Below, in pieces: positions 1-9,995 of a stretch of 64,000 nt of DNA; positions within the stretch are counted from its first letter, which is position 1, and the number at the start of each line of letters is the position of its first letter. The position numbers were made by a program, and so were the translations under genes. The notes under the pieces were generated by a model. The model had not been told where the DNA came from. It made no database searches and saw nothing but the letters and a program-made list of their open reading frames with translations. The stretch comes from an uncultured Lachnospiraceae bacterium (GTDB lineage Bacteria > Bacillota > Clostridia > Lachnospirales > Lachnospiraceae), in NCBI GenBank assembly GCA_910579505.1, contig CAJTTZ010000002.1, forward strand, positions 62,001-126,000, in the 5' to 3' direction.

Positions 1-398
1 CCGGCTATATTCTCATCCTCAATATATTTTTCTGTTGCCGCCTTCATAAAATGAAAAAAATTCCAAGATGGCATTGTATCGTCTTCGAACACAGCAATTG
101 CATCCAGATCATATGTGTTTAAATAGTCACCGCACCGAAGCACATGCTCCTTAAGTCCAAGCCTTTCCTTATAAAGGATTACATGCTTCTGGCCAAAATT
201 CCACTGAAATGTATTCGCCAGATCGCCTATTTTATCATCTTCCGACTTGTCAATACTTATAATAAGCTCCACATCCTGTTGATCATAATCAGCAAAAGAT
301 AATGCGTGCAATAGCCTTTTGATTCCTTCTTCCTTTTTATACCCGATCACTACGATACCATATCTGTACACTTGGACACCTGCTTTTCTCTTATACAT
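1..398 (-). CDS. Glycosyltransferase, GT-A fold, partial (C-terminus outside window)
   Basis: The frame is open from an ATG at 398 to the window edge, giving about 132 residues. It begins with a hydrophobic strand (YGIVVIGYKK) followed by a helix, as in nucleotide-diphospho-sugar transferases. An acidic FEDDT stretch near residue 113 matches the DxD metal/nucleotide-sugar site of GT-A enzymes. The spacing of these elements recalls GT2 or GT13-like N-acetylglucosaminyltransferases, but the family cannot be fixed from this fragment. The ATG directly follows the stop codon of the upstream methyltransferase gene with no gap, so the two are probably translationally coupled. The role in building the locus glycan is inferred from context. 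Confidence 0.7.
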   Translation of the reverse strand, partial: MYKRKAGVQVYRYGIVVIGYKKEEGIKRLLHALSFADYDQQDVELIISIDKSEDDKIGDLANTFQWNFGQKHVILYKERLGLKEHVLRCGDYLNTYDLDAIAVFEDDTMPSWNFFHFMKAATEKYIEDENIA

Positions 399-1307
399 TT
401 ATTTATAACAATCCACAACAATGCTATATATCGGCCTATTCTCTTCTCCAGCCTTTGGAATTCTTTTAATATAACCTTTTGATAAGTCAATCTCTTTTTT
501 TATAAGCTCGCCTTGTTCTGTATGGTAACATAAAAAATCTATTTTATTAAAATTTGTCCGCTCGAGCAGATTCCGTACAATAGTATACGTAGGAAACCAT
601 ACATGTCCTATATTTTCGACGCCATTTGCTCCATAAGTTCCTCCGCCCGTCGGATCAAAAATAATATTTCCCGCGCCATCCCTCATCGAAATATCCTTTA
701 AATATGCACTGTAATAATCAGGTAAACATATTCTGAAAAGCCCATTTTTTTTCAAAATACGATATATTTCATTTATTACATCAACCAGTTTTTCAAATTC
801 TATATGCTCTAACACATCCTCTGCCTGATAAGAAAAAATACTTTCATCCGGCAATGGATAGCGATTTGTAATGTCGTGTAAAATATGTTTTGAATCAGCC
901 TTAACAATCGACAAACCAAATAAATTGGGATCAGACATGTGCACATTATCAGCTATATCCCCCGCATAAAGCATCAAATCTTTAGATAAATCCAGTCTCT
1001 CGAAACACATTCTGCTATATTCTTGCATCTCACCATTTAAAAATATCCCCCTAATATCAATGCCAAGTTTCTCCAATTCCTCCCCAATAATAAACCATCT
1101 GTTTGCGGCTATAATTACCGAAAAATCCGTTGCAGATTTCAATCTGACTAAATCGCTCATAGACAATATCTTATAATCTCCCACCATATTGTTCTGTTTA
1201 TATGGAGAATTGTCCGCAAAACCGATAAACTCATATTGCTCATTATTCAAAAGCTCTCTGTAAAGTTTTACACCTTCCATCCCATATCCAAAAATGATAA
1301 TTTTCAT
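399..1307 (-). CDS. SAM-dependent methyltransferase with N-terminal Rossmann domain
   Basis: The 302-residue product has two parts. The first 90 residues start MKIIIFGYGMEG, a PglD-like Rossmann domain also found in several neighbours. The C-terminal half looks like a type 11 methyltransferase, with DVLEHIEFEKLVDVINEIYRILKKNG-type spacing (the motif containing VLEHI, then RILKKNG and CLPDY). The start at 1307 is chosen because GGAGAG sits about 9 bases upstream; a GTG/ATG pair at 1325 lacks a ribosome binding site. Methyl transfer to a glycan or sugar intermediate is inferred from the cluster. The GxGxG SAM loop is not obvious, so activity is less certain than the fold. Confidence 0.7.
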   Translation of the reverse strand: MKIIIFGYGMEGVKLYRELLNNEQYEFIGFADNSPYKQNNMVGDYKILSMSDLVRLKSATDFSVIIAANRWFIIGEELEKLGIDIRGIFLNGEMQEYSRMCFERLDLSKDLMLYAGDIADNVHMSDPNLFGLSIVKADSKHILHDITNRYPLPDESIFSYQAEDVLEHIEFEKLVDVINEIYRILKKNGLFRICLPDYYSAYLKDISMRDGAGNIIFDPTGGGTYGANGVENIGHVWFPTYTIVRNLLERTNFNKIDFLCYHTEQGELIKKEIDLSKGYIKRIPKAGEENRPIYSIVVDCYK

Positions 1308-1326
1308 AGGGTTTCTCTCCATCACA

Positions 1327-2283
1327 TTATATTGATTTTGTATAAATTACCGTTCTGTTATATTTGCTTACAGGAATATACCCTCTGTCTGAAAGAAATC
1401 TGCAGACAGAACTTTTTACAACATCAAATATTGACATTCTTCTTTGCTCAACTATAATGCAGCTAATATTTACTTTATTCCAATCAATAGATTTTAATAC
1501 TTCTAGCTCCATTCCCTCCACATCAATGTCCATAAAATCAATCTCAGAGATATCATATTCTTCTAAAATAGCATCTAATCGCCTTATCGGAACCTTCCGA
1601 ATATCTATAATTTCATTTTTATTTTCAATTTCATCATAGCAGAATGTATTTAATGCACTCTCTTCAAATATGTAGTAGTCCATGCTTGTCTCTACATCTG
1701 ACACCCCACAATTAAGATTAACGTCCCGGCTCCTTATTCCGCTTAATAGTTCATAATTACGAACATCCGGCTCAATATTAATTCCTTTCCACCCTCTGGA
1801 ATATGCCCAAAATGTATTTGAGAATCGCCATGGATGATTTGCTCCAACATCTATGTATACGCCATCCCTTTTTTCTCCAAAAAAAGCCCGCAAAAACATT
1901 TCTTCACCATCTATTGAATAAATTTGAAAAGAATACTTATCGTAGATTGGTCTCAATGACTCAGAGGCTACATCCCAATAATATATAAATTTTATATCTA
2001 TTCCAGCCAAAGCGCATTGGTGCAGCATCTCTTTTTCTGCCATTACCGTAATAACAATTTTATCCACTTTATTATTTGCATAATATTTGCACATTTCATG
2101 AAAGTTAACAACCGAGATCCCTTGTATTAATGTATTTTGCTTTTCTGTACTATTATCGCAAAACATCAATTGCACATCACATCTTTCACTTATTAGTTTT
2201 TGAATTTTCTGGCCATTTGTGCCAGCTCCGAATAGAAAAATTCTTTTATCCACATTACCCCTCCACACATATTCTTCTTCCAT
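1327..2283 (-). CDS. FkbM family methyltransferase with N-terminal Rossmann domain
   Basis: A 318-residue protein. The N-terminal part (KRIFLFGAGTNGQKI) is a PglD-like Rossmann domain. The second half has FkbM hallmarks: YIDVGANHPWRFSNT for SAM binding, then GINIEPD, and later IDFMDIDVEGMELEVL. FkbM enzymes O-methylate sugars and polyketides. The start is uncertain: the ATG at 2283 is given, but a GTG at 2307 that overlaps the upstream stop is possible, and neither has a strong ribosome binding site. It lies in the glycan operon between a short Rossmann protein and another methyltransferase. Confidence 0.8.
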   Translation of the reverse strand: MEEEYVWRGNVDKRIFLFGAGTNGQKIQKLISERCDVQLMFCDNSTEKQNTLIQGISVVNFHEMCKYYANNKVDKIVITVMAEKEMLHQCALAGIDIKFIYYWDVASESLRPIYDKYSFQIYSIDGEEMFLRAFFGEKRDGVYIDVGANHPWRFSNTFWAYSRGWKGINIEPDVRNYELLSGIRSRDVNLNCGVSDVETSMDYYIFEESALNTFCYDEIENKNEIIDIRKVPIRRLDAILEEYDISEIDFMDIDVEGMELEVLKSIDWNKVNISCIIVEQRRMSIFDVVKSSVCRFLSDRGYIPVSKYNRTVIYTKSI

Positions 2284-2291
2284 ATTCTCAA

Positions 2292-2708
2292 TCACATCAG
2301 TTCCCACAAGGGAATCACATTAGTATACCCTTTCCCGTTTAACTCCTTCTTTATCTCCTCCCAGAACATCACCGCGGTAACCACTATGCATTTCTCTTTA
2401 TAATTGCTCAACTCATCCATTGCAAATATGGGAATATTCTGAAAACTATATTGCCCTTCCGCAACCTTTCTGTCAGTTATCCCCACCACCTTATATCCTT
2501 CGTTTAATGATTCTTGAATCAGCATTTCTCCCAGCTCTGTAATTCCATATACAATAATTTCATCTATTCCCGCCTGCCGTAACCGTTCAAACGGTGATTT
2601 CCCTTGCAGCAAACACTTAATCCATAAAATTGACGTCATCAACTTATAGTTATTTTGCTCCATGCCACCGCAACATTGAATCACACTTAAAATTTCATCT
2701 TTATGCAT
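2292..2708 (-). CDS. Stand-alone PglD-like Rossmann-fold protein
   Basis: A 138-residue protein with a single Rossmann-like unit: EIIVYGITELGEMLIQE, then VVGITDRK and CIVVTAVMFWEEI. It resembles the N-terminal domains fused to catalytic domains in five other proteins of this locus, but here it has no partner domain. The start at 2708 overlaps the asnB stop by 8 bases and has GGGAG about 7 bases upstream. A start at 2735 would overlap asnB further without a ribosome binding site. The function is unknown; it could supply in trans whatever the fused versions do. Confidence 0.65.
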   Translation of the reverse strand: MHKDEILSVIQCCGGMEQNNYKLMTSILWIKCLLQGKSPFERLRQAGIDEIIVYGITELGEMLIQESLNEGYKVVGITDRKVAEGQYSFQNIPIFAMDELSNYKEKCIVVTAVMFWEEIKKELNGKGYTNVIPLWELM

Positions 2709-4524
2709 AGCCAGCTCCCATCCAGTCACAATCAATAACTGCTTTCTTCCATAGATAAGGAACTATTTTCCTCCATATCCTTTCCCCATCCTGATAATTA
2801 TCTATATTATTCTGCAGGAATTCATTAACATCAACATATACATCTAATGCATTTATTAAGTTGCATTCCTTAAAGTCTTTTGAATGAATGATATCAAGCA
2901 GGAATTCTTTCAACTCCCCTTTAAACCATTTCGTATTCGGAGCATTAAATCCGATTTTTTGTTTTCTGTTCAAAATTTCATCTCTCATAAACGGTCTTGC
3001 CATATCTCGAATAATTGCCTTTGTATAGCCGTTCCTAATCTTAGATGTCCAAGGTATGGAAAATGCAAAGCATACGATCCTATAATCCATAAAAGGCATA
3101 CGGCTTTCTACTCCGCTTGCCATGCTAAATCTGTCATAGCACCTTAAAAGAGTAGGTAAATATTTATCATGCGTTTCAATATACAGTCTTTTATTTAATT
3201 CACTCATTCTATCAAATGTATCATTTTGCATTTTATATGTGTTATTATCCCTTATGTGCAACACCATTTGATTGAATGCCTCTAATTCTGTCACCCAACT
3301 GCCATTCATGCATGTCTCGTTATAAGTGTTAACCACTTCGGTAAATTCTTTTGTTCCCGTTCCAGCATCCATACACGCCGAGAACAAATCAAAGCTATAG
3401 CCGGCAAACAGTTCATCTGCACCATGTCCGTCCAGAGTTACTTTGATGCCTGCATCACTGATTTTCCTATATGTCTGAATATATGGAATCGGACTTGTAA
3501 TATAAGGTTCCTCACACAAATACAAATATCGCAGCAGCTCATCTGCTCCGATTTGGGGATTAATATTTACACGATCTACCTGAATCCCTATATGCTCTGC
3601 CGCCATCTCTGCATATTTTGTTTCGTCAAAACAGGTATCCGGCATATTCGCAACAAAAGCATGCTGCCAGTCATTGGTTTTTCTTTCCACATATTCCTCT
3701 GATAAATAATGCATTGCCCCCAGCGTGCAACTTGAATCAATTCCCCCACTTAAAGCCGTTCCAATAGGGACATCGCTTCGCATTCTAATTTTACATGCAT
3801 CCAAAAATAGTTCCTGCAATATCTCTACCTGTTCTTCATATGGCTTGGAAATTTCCTGTAAATGTTCCAGTGTATTCCACCATTTCTTTTGTGCAAAATA
3901 ACCGTTCTGCCAAACCGCGCATGTACCTGCCGTAAGTTTTTTAATTCCTTTTATTGAACATTCGTCCGTTGCTTCAAATCTAAAGTAATCTCCCACTCCA
4001 AATATGCTATAATTTGGCAGTCTTTCCTTCATAACGGGAAAAAACGCTTTCATTTCCGATGCAAAATAAAAATTTCCATCCTCCCAGTATAAATACAATG
4101 GCTTAATTCCAAAGCGATCCCTGCTTAAAAATAGCTTTTTTTCATAATTATCCCATATTGCAAGGGACCACATGCCATTGCATTTATCCTGAAAGTTCTC
4201 ACCCCATTCAATATAAGCATATAGCAACACTTCTGTATCTGACTGCGTCCTAAACTTATGCCCCTTTATTTCCAGTTCCTTTCGAATTTCTATAAAATTG
4301 TAAACCTCTCCATTATAGACAATACAATATCTTTCGGATATATCCCGCATAGGCTGATTAGCTGCCTCATCTCTATCCATGATTGTAAGTCGGGTATGCC
4401 CTAATGTGACTCCCTCCAACTGTCTTACGTTTAAAGAATCAGGTCCTCTATGCCGCATCTTGCTTGTACACTGAAGCGCTTTATCATAATCTATTTTTCC
4501 AATGCATCCAAAAATCCCACACAT
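2701..4524 (-). CDS. asnB: Asparagine synthetase, glutamine-hydrolysing (AsnB type)
   Basis: A 607-residue, full-length AsnB homologue. The N-terminal class II amidotransferase domain has the nucleophile Cys2 (MCGIFG) plus MRHRGPDS and NGEVYNF. The synthetase domain has the PP-loop SGGIDSS at residues 259-265. Glutamine-derived ammonia is passed to an ATP-activated carboxylate. In sugar-modification clusters such enzymes often amidate uronic acids or other carboxylates rather than make free asparagine. Its place in the glycan operon, 12 bases after the preceding gene, favours a specialised amidation role (inference). All key motifs are intact. Confidence 0.9.
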   Translation of the reverse strand: MCGIFGCIGKIDYDKALQCTSKMRHRGPDSLNVRQLEGVTLGHTRLTIMDRDEAANQPMRDISERYCIVYNGEVYNFIEIRKELEIKGHKFRTQSDTEVLLYAYIEWGENFQDKCNGMWSLAIWDNYEKKLFLSRDRFGIKPLYLYWEDGNFYFASEMKAFFPVMKERLPNYSIFGVGDYFRFEATDECSIKGIKKLTAGTCAVWQNGYFAQKKWWNTLEHLQEISKPYEEQVEILQELFLDACKIRMRSDVPIGTALSGGIDSSCTLGAMHYLSEEYVERKTNDWQHAFVANMPDTCFDETKYAEMAAEHIGIQVDRVNINPQIGADELLRYLYLCEEPYITSPIPYIQTYRKISDAGIKVTLDGHGADELFAGYSFDLFSACMDAGTGTKEFTEVVNTYNETCMNGSWVTELEAFNQMVLHIRDNNTYKMQNDTFDRMSELNKRLYIETHDKYLPTLLRCYDRFSMASGVESRMPFMDYRIVCFAFSIPWTSKIRNGYTKAIIRDMARPFMRDEILNRKQKIGFNAPNTKWFKGELKEFLLDIIHSKDFKECNLINALDVYVDVNEFLQNNIDNYQDGERIWRKIVPYLWKKAVIDCDWMGAGYA

Positions 4525-4536
4525 TTTTAAGTTCTC

Positions 4537-5751
4537 CTAATGCCATGTTTCTGCCATTTTATAGATTTTCTCCCCAATCGTATCTATATTTACTCTCTGA
4601 CCATTTTTACTTATATTTCCGACTTTCGCACTGTAAACCAATCTATCCAATATAACACCTTCATAATAAACGTTTTTTCTTGTCTCTCCGTACTGCATCT
4701 GACATTTTTCACCAAGATAATAGTCCAGCCATTGATACACCATTTTTTTTGCATCAATCTCCAAAATCCGTTTATTTTTAACTGAATAGAGGCCAATATA
4801 CCGATTGTCATTTACATATTCCAATACATATTTAGACCCAAGAACTCTGTTCGATAGTAAAAGACTTCTTTTCGTTTCATTCTCCTCGTTTATCTCAAAC
4901 GTACGCAACTCATAATTTTCTCTATCTATATACACGATTTTGTTCGTTTGAAACGGAATAAACCATATATATTTCCCCGCCAATACTGAATGTAAAAATG
5001 TTGGAAGATCATACTCCATTTCCCCGCACTCCAGTACTGCCTGTGTTTCCTTCATGCTCTGATAAAAATGATATGTGCCAAAATCCTGTGGAAAGTCATT
5101 TATTGTCTGCAATTGATCCGCTTCTTTATCCCAAACATATATTTCTTTCCCGTAGCCACTCATCCAGAATTTGTTTCCATCAACACATATGGTATATAAT
5201 TTTTTGTCAATATCACAGAGAATATTATTTTCTATTGTTCGGTTTTGTAAATCAAATTGGTATATTTTATTTGTAGTTGTCGATACACTATATATTACAT
5301 TATCACTCTTTGTGCTTCTCGCCCAACCGCTCTTGTCAAACACCGTGTAATATTTGTTTATCTCGAGCGTTTTCACATCTATTTCAAAAATTTTCTTTAA
5401 TTCACCCGAAACTGCAAATAGCTTATTATTATATATCCAAAAATCAAAAGTCAACTGAAGTCTATCTGGGTTGTCAATACCTATTCTAGAAAACTGCCGG
5501 CTATCCAAATCATATACCCAAATATATTCGCTGCATCCAGGTAAACAAAAAATTTTTTTATCAAATTTAACACAAAAAGGATTTAATAGCACAGTATTAG
5601 GATTCTCATCTGGAATACACGCAATATATTCGCATTGTTTTGTATCCAAGTCAATGCAGAACAGTATATTATTTATTCCTTCCACAAACCATGCTTTATG
5701 GTCTTCAATCCACCAATTACTGCCCCATATAAATGTATTGCTTTTTCCCAT
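4537..5751 (-). CDS. Beta-propeller-like protein of unknown function
   Basis: A 404-residue protein with repeating short beta-strand units rich in W, Y and D, such as LFCIDLDTKQCEYI, IWVYDLDSRQFSRI, IYQFDLQNRTIENN and IVYIDRENYELRTF. This is the pattern of six or seven propeller blades. No signal peptide or catalytic motif is visible. The start at 5751 has GGGGAT about 8 bases upstream; an ATG at 5799 overlapping the previous gene has no ribosome binding site. I cannot name a family. It may be a binding or scaffold protein for the glycan machinery. Confidence 0.65.
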   Translation of the reverse strand: MGKSNTFIWGSNWWIEDHKAWFVEGINNILFCIDLDTKQCEYIACIPDENPNTVLLNPFCVKFDKKIFCLPGCSEYIWVYDLDSRQFSRIGIDNPDRLQLTFDFWIYNNKLFAVSGELKKIFEIDVKTLEINKYYTVFDKSGWARSTKSDNVIYSVSTTTNKIYQFDLQNRTIENNILCDIDKKLYTICVDGNKFWMSGYGKEIYVWDKEADQLQTINDFPQDFGTYHFYQSMKETQAVLECGEMEYDLPTFLHSVLAGKYIWFIPFQTNKIVYIDRENYELRTFEINEENETKRSLLLSNRVLGSKYVLEYVNDNRYIGLYSVKNKRILEIDAKKMVYQWLDYYLGEKCQMQYGETRKNVYYEGVILDRLVYSAKVGNISKNGQRVNIDTIGEKIYKMAETWH

Positions 5752-5788
5752 ATACTTATCCCCATTGCCATCTATGTATGCACTGATA

Positions 5789-7399
5789 TTAAAGATCATT
5801 TAAAAAACTAATAAGTTTAGAAATTTGATTATCTATCAGCAATTCCTTTCTCGCTTTTACTACTCGCTTCTTGTATAATTGCTTATTATCCTTTAAATAC
5901 TGAATGTCAAGATTAAATATATGCATTTTCACAATCACTCCAAATTTATCTAAATATTCACACAGTTTGAGAGGTCTTGTAGCAATAATCGGGAGCCCTG
6001 CATCTAAATAATCAAAGTATTTATTTGACATGGCATTATTATGTGTACTGCCGTAGAATAAATTATCAAAAGACTCAAATTCTGAAATATCCTGGCCATC
6101 TGTATATAGAAAACAACCATAATCATACTTAGATATTTTTTGTATTAATTCATTGTGCTTTGTCCCGTAAAAAACCTTAAAATTGGGATATTTTTTCTCC
6201 AATTCTGAAAATTTTATGCGATCTTCTTTGCTGCTGTCTCCCATAAATGCATGAAATATGCAATCATCCCTTTCTCCTAATACTTTCACAATAGAATCTA
6301 TTCTTGCATATTCTACATGTTTTCTATCATTTGGATAAATTGTTTCATCCAATAGTCCGTATGTATTTCCCAACACCAAACAGAGGTGCAGCTCGTCCCT
6401 CTTCTCTATTCTACTTTCAATTTGATATCCCTCACAGTAATCTAAAAACTGTATAGAAGTGCCCTGATATACAAATCCCTTTTTTTCCTCCAAAAACTCT
6501 TTGGAAAACCAACGCCATACAATGCCATCCGCATTTTCAAGTGCATATTTCTCCGCTTCTTTTTGTTCTTCGGTTGCCTGAACATAACCATCATTTAAAA
6601 CATCATATAGGGCAATCACCAATTTCCCAAATATACCTTTATGCCTAATCATGACTTCTGGGCAAATACGGTCTCCCCACATTGGATCATAATAATAAGC
6701 CAATGGCTTGTATTGCAATGCTCTGTAAAAAACTTCCATAATATCCTGACACTGATAAAATTCAACGTTATATAAAGAAAGTTCTTCCTTCGCCAGCATA
6801 TTATAATGTCCATACTCTAAGATAACAACTCTATAGTTCTTTTTAACTAACGCCCCTATAATTTTGACTGTTCTTGGCAGCAAATAGCTCGAAATAATGA
6901 CAATCGTGTTTTTATTAATCTCTATTACGCTTCTCTGCAATATTCTTTTTCTTACCTTCTCCTCTTCCTCAAATAGATCAGTTTCTACACCAGCTCTATT
7001 CCAAATATGCTGTTCTAAAATATAGTTAAGCAGCTGTTTATCTGTTATTTCTACTAAATCTGACTCAGTAAACAAATAATCTGTCATCTTTAGAACATTT
7101 ATAAACTTATATTCATGTAGAATGCACACTATTTCGTCCGCATAATCGTCGCTGACTGCTGCTAACACGATGCTCTTTTCCCTGTCAAAAGAAGCAATTT
7201 CTTTAACGGTTCTTATAGGTATTCCATCTATACCACTATTTAGCTGGACTTCCGTCACAACAAAAGAAGCAATTCTTTCCTTTAATCCCGCCCTTTTTAA
7301 CAATGGATAAATAAGCTTTGCATAATTGCCCGCTCCATAAATCAAAATCTCCGAAAATTTATTTAATTCCTGATACAAATCATTCATTAAAAGATACAT
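5789..7399 (-). CDS. Glycosyltransferase with N-terminal Rossmann domain (GT4-like)
   Basis: A 536-residue protein. Residues about 15-110 form a PglD-like Rossmann domain (ILIYGAGNYAKLIYPLL). The rest looks like a GT-B glycosyltransferase: a mid-region strand series, LHLCLVLGNTYG, and a C-terminal donor-site region with SNKYFDYLDAGLPIIATR and CEYLDKFGVIV, like the GT4 pattern KxxEYxAxGxPVIAT. The ATG at 7399 has AAGGGG 7-8 bases upstream. It probably transfers one of the sugars of the locus glycan; donor and acceptor are unknown. Confidence 0.75.
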   Translation of the reverse strand: MYLLMNDLYQELNKFSEILIYGAGNYAKLIYPLLKRAGLKERIASFVVTEVQLNSGIDGIPIRTVKEIASFDREKSIVLAAVSDDYADEIVCILHEYKFINVLKMTDYLFTESDLVEITDKQLLNYILEQHIWNRAGVETDLFEEEEKVRKRILQRSVIEINKNTIVIISSYLLPRTVKIIGALVKKNYRVVILEYGHYNMLAKEELSLYNVEFYQCQDIMEVFYRALQYKPLAYYYDPMWGDRICPEVMIRHKGIFGKLVIALYDVLNDGYVQATEEQKEAEKYALENADGIVWRWFSKEFLEEKKGFVYQGTSIQFLDYCEGYQIESRIEKRDELHLCLVLGNTYGLLDETIYPNDRKHVEYARIDSIVKVLGERDDCIFHAFMGDSSKEDRIKFSELEKKYPNFKVFYGTKHNELIQKISKYDYGCFLYTDGQDISEFESFDNLFYGSTHNNAMSNKYFDYLDAGLPIIATRPLKLCEYLDKFGVIVKMHIFNLDIQYLKDNKQLYKKRVVKARKELLIDNQISKLISFLNDL

Positions 7400-7431
7400 A
7401 TACTACCCCTTATTTTCGTAAGATGAACTAA

Positions 7432-8094
7432 TTATGTAAAAATGCGAAATGAATAATCCCCTTTATATCCCCATTCTTCAAACAGAAACTCCCATTCTTT
7501 CGGAGTAAAAAAGCATTCTACAGTCAACCCCCAATTAATCAAATTCGCTTTTTCCTGCTCGTTAGTATATGAAACTAATGAAATCCAGCTGTCTCTTTTA
7601 GAAACGCGTTTAATTTCTGAAAGAGCTTTCTTTAAATCATATAGATATAAATTATGCAATACCGACAGGCACAAAACCAGATCGTATTCAGAATTTTCAT
7701 ATGGTAAGCTTTGGGCTGCACCGACATTCAAATAAGGGCTTATCTCCTCTTTCGAATCATTGATTGCGTACTCAGAAATATCCAGTCCTGCCACCTTAAT
7801 CTGCGGTAACAGCCTTTTAATTTCATAAAGCAGATATCCTTTGCCACAACCAATATCAAGCACCGAACTATCATTATTCAAATGATAGTGGTCTATGATC
7901 TGTTTCGCCGTCTCTGTCCAATATCCCTCGATATAACGATATCCTCCATAGCCGTATTTGCGATCTCCGTCCCAATAATCATACCCATATTCTTTACTTA
8001 CATTAGCAAGATTCGCTCGATCCTCACTCCGAACCTGATAAACTTTAGCATCTTTTTTCGTATTATAGGCATCTCCCAGATGAATCAACGGCAT
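7432..8094 (-). CDS. Class I SAM-dependent methyltransferase
   Basis: A 220-residue protein with a complete SAM-binding core: SVLDIGCGKGYLLYEI (motif I, about residue 78 onward), VAGLDISEYAI (motif II), DLVLCLSVLHNLY (motif III/IV) and ALSEIKRVSKRDSWISLVSY. GAGGGGGA lies ahead of the ATG. It is the second gene after a radical SAM enzyme in the run. A small-molecule or sugar substrate is likely; which methylation it performs cannot be told. Confidence 0.8.
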   Translation of the reverse strand: MPLIHLGDAYNTKKDAKVYQVRSEDRANLANVSKEYGYDYWDGDRKYGYGGYRYIEGYWTETAKQIIDHYHLNNDSSVLDIGCGKGYLLYEIKRLLPQIKVAGLDISEYAINDSKEEISPYLNVGAAQSLPYENSEYDLVLCLSVLHNLYLYDLKKALSEIKRVSKRDSWISLVSYTNEQEKANLINWGLTVECFFTPKEWEFLFEEWGYKGDYSFRIFT

Positions 8095-8140
8095 ATCAGT
8101 TCCCCCTCTTCTTCAATTACTATATTGATCTCATTCTGTT

Positions 8141-9220
8141 TTATATGAAATTAGGATGTACTTCCTGGTCCGGATATAAATAATCCCATATTACTTCATT
8201 AATTGGATCACAACGGCATCCTCCCGGACACTCCTCCACCCTTATCTGCTGTATACGCTGTTTACGTTTTTCACCATGCCATATTTCCATAAATGAACTT
8301 TCATAAATACTTCCAATAATATCCTTCTCCTGCTCATGATTGGAACATATATACATATTCCCATCAGACCACAAATTAGGATCTAAAGCATGCCCGTAAC
8401 ACATTTTATATGTTCTGGATTTTTCTGCTAAAGTTTTTTCGTATTGATTATACTTTGTATAAACCTGATATTCGTCTGTCTCCAGTTTTTTAGCCAGCTC
8501 CATCTGATGTCTGACACCTTCCTTGTCAGTAGCTGAAAACACTTTAACACCTACTGAACTTCCATCTCCGTCAATCAGCGGTTTTATCTCAAAATAATCT
8601 ACGCCTACTTCCTTCCACAATTTAGTTGCCGCCTCAATAGATTTATAGTTTTGATCATAAAATACAAATTGTGTCCCTATAGTAGGAAATTTTTGTCCTA
8701 ACTCTTTTTTCCCTTTAACAAGCGCCCGAATATTTCCAACTACATTATCAAAATCATTTTTAACCTGATGTACTATTTCATGTTCCACACTGTTACTTGC
8801 AGTAACCGAACATCTTACAAAAGTACATGTCTCCAACATCGCCTTTCGTATATTTTCTGTCATCCGTGAGGCGTTTGTAAAAATACCGATATCCAGCCCC
8901 ATTGCATGAACGGAATATAAGATTTCCTCTATCTGTGGATGCAGCAACGGTTCGCCGCTCCCACAAAGCGTTATTGCCTTTAAACCGGCTTCCTTCGCTT
9001 CTTCAAGAAACTTTAGAAGCACCTTTGCGTCAATCGTATCAATTCGCGCAGTATCCGCTGTTACGAATTCAGAATTGCAGAAAATACACTTATGACAGCA
9101 ATAGTCCGTCAAGCCAACCACCATATGTACCGGATACGCATCTCGCTTTTCTTTTATATCGAGTAACCGGTCCGCGTGATAAATTATCTTCTCTGCCCCT
9201 AATCTACTCATTCCATTCAT
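8141..9220 (-). CDS. Radical SAM protein with SPASM-like C-terminus (copy 1)
   Basis: A 359-residue protein with the radical SAM signature CX3CX2C at C41, C45 and C48 (CCHKCIFC), a GSGEPLLHP motif for SAM, and a cysteine-rich tail containing CYGHALDP, MYICSNHEQ and ECPGGCRC that suggests one auxiliary iron-sulfur cluster. The start at 9220 has a perfect AGGAGGAAAAG. It shares architecture and the C-terminal ending NFI with the protein at 18.3-19.4 kb, whose cluster cysteines have exactly the same positions. Radical SAM enzymes in sugar clusters can do dehydration, epimerisation or dehydrogenation; no specific reaction is assigned. Confidence 0.85.
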   Translation of the reverse strand: MNGMSRLGAEKIIYHADRLLDIKEKRDAYPVHMVVGLTDYCCHKCIFCNSEFVTADTARIDTIDAKVLLKFLEEAKEAGLKAITLCGSGEPLLHPQIEEILYSVHAMGLDIGIFTNASRMTENIRKAMLETCTFVRCSVTASNSVEHEIVHQVKNDFDNVVGNIRALVKGKKELGQKFPTIGTQFVFYDQNYKSIEAATKLWKEVGVDYFEIKPLIDGDGSSVGVKVFSATDKEGVRHQMELAKKLETDEYQVYTKYNQYEKTLAEKSRTYKMCYGHALDPNLWSDGNMYICSNHEQEKDIIGSIYESSFMEIWHGEKRKQRIQQIRVEECPGGCRCDPINEVIWDYLYPDQEVHPNFI

Positions 9221-9259
9221 TATATCTTTTCCTCCTGTACCATATAATAATATCAAGAT

Positions 9260-9991
9260 TCATAATCCGCCCGTAATCCCAATATTTTGTCCTGTCATCG
9301 ACGCGCCCAAATCAGAAAGCATATACTGAATTACAGGGATTATCTCTTCCACATAAATATTTCTTCCGAGTGGACTGCGAACTCTGTTCTGCTCAATTAT
9401 TAACTCTGGAAGATTTTCTAAAAATTTAGTTTCCATCATATCTGGGGAAATACCATTTACAGTTATTCCCTTATCAGCATATTCCACTGATAAAGCCTTC
9501 ATTAAACCCAACAAAGCATATTTTACAGTCGTATATGCAGCCTGATACTTTACTGGATTATTTTGGGTATAACTAGTAAGCATAAATACCACTCTTCCAT
9601 AATGTTGTTTCGCCATTTTAGGAAGATACTCCTGCAGAATCAAAACTATGGAGCGAACTGAAATTTGCCACCCCAACTCGTAGTTATACCATATATCTTT
9701 ATGAAATTGCTTATTATATGCCTTAGAGGCAGGTAAATGAACAATGCTGTTCGGAAGTATTCCAGATGAATTAATTTCCTTTATCATATCATACACTGTA
9801 TTTTCATCTACAAAGTCAGCATAAAGGGGTAGTATATCTAATGAAGTTGACAGTTCATTTACAGCAGCATCCAACTCACTATTCATAGTCCTATACTGTA
9901 AATATATCCGATCGTATTCTTTATATATCGCTCGTAAGAGTTGTATTCCTATTTCCGACGATGCCCCTGTGATCAGCAATACTCTACTCAT
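9260..9991 (-). CDS. Short-chain dehydrogenase/reductase
   Basis: A 243-residue classical SDR with the cofactor loop TGASSEIG (8-15) and the catalytic set Ser140, Tyr153 and Lys157 (YTTVK), then GITVNGISPDMM. It most resembles FabG-like 3-oxoacyl-ACP reductases, and it sits just after a MaoC protein, an acyl carrier protein and an FkbH protein. Reduction of an ACP-bound or sugar keto group is therefore likely (inference). The start at 9991 has GGAGTAAGG formed partly by the stop codon of the upstream gene, which indicates coupling; an ATG at 10015 lacks such a site. Confidence 0.85.
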   Translation of the reverse strand: MSRVLLITGASSEIGIQLLRAIYKEYDRIYLQYRTMNSELDAAVNELSTSLDILPLYADFVDENTVYDMIKEINSSGILPNSIVHLPASKAYNKQFHKDIWYNYELGWQISVRSIVLILQEYLPKMAKQHYGRVVFMLTSYTQNNPVKYQAAYTTVKYALLGLMKALSVEYADKGITVNGISPDMMETKFLENLPELIIEQNRVRSPLGRNIYVEEIIPVIQYMLSDLGASMTGQNIGITGGL

Positions 9992-9995
9992 AACC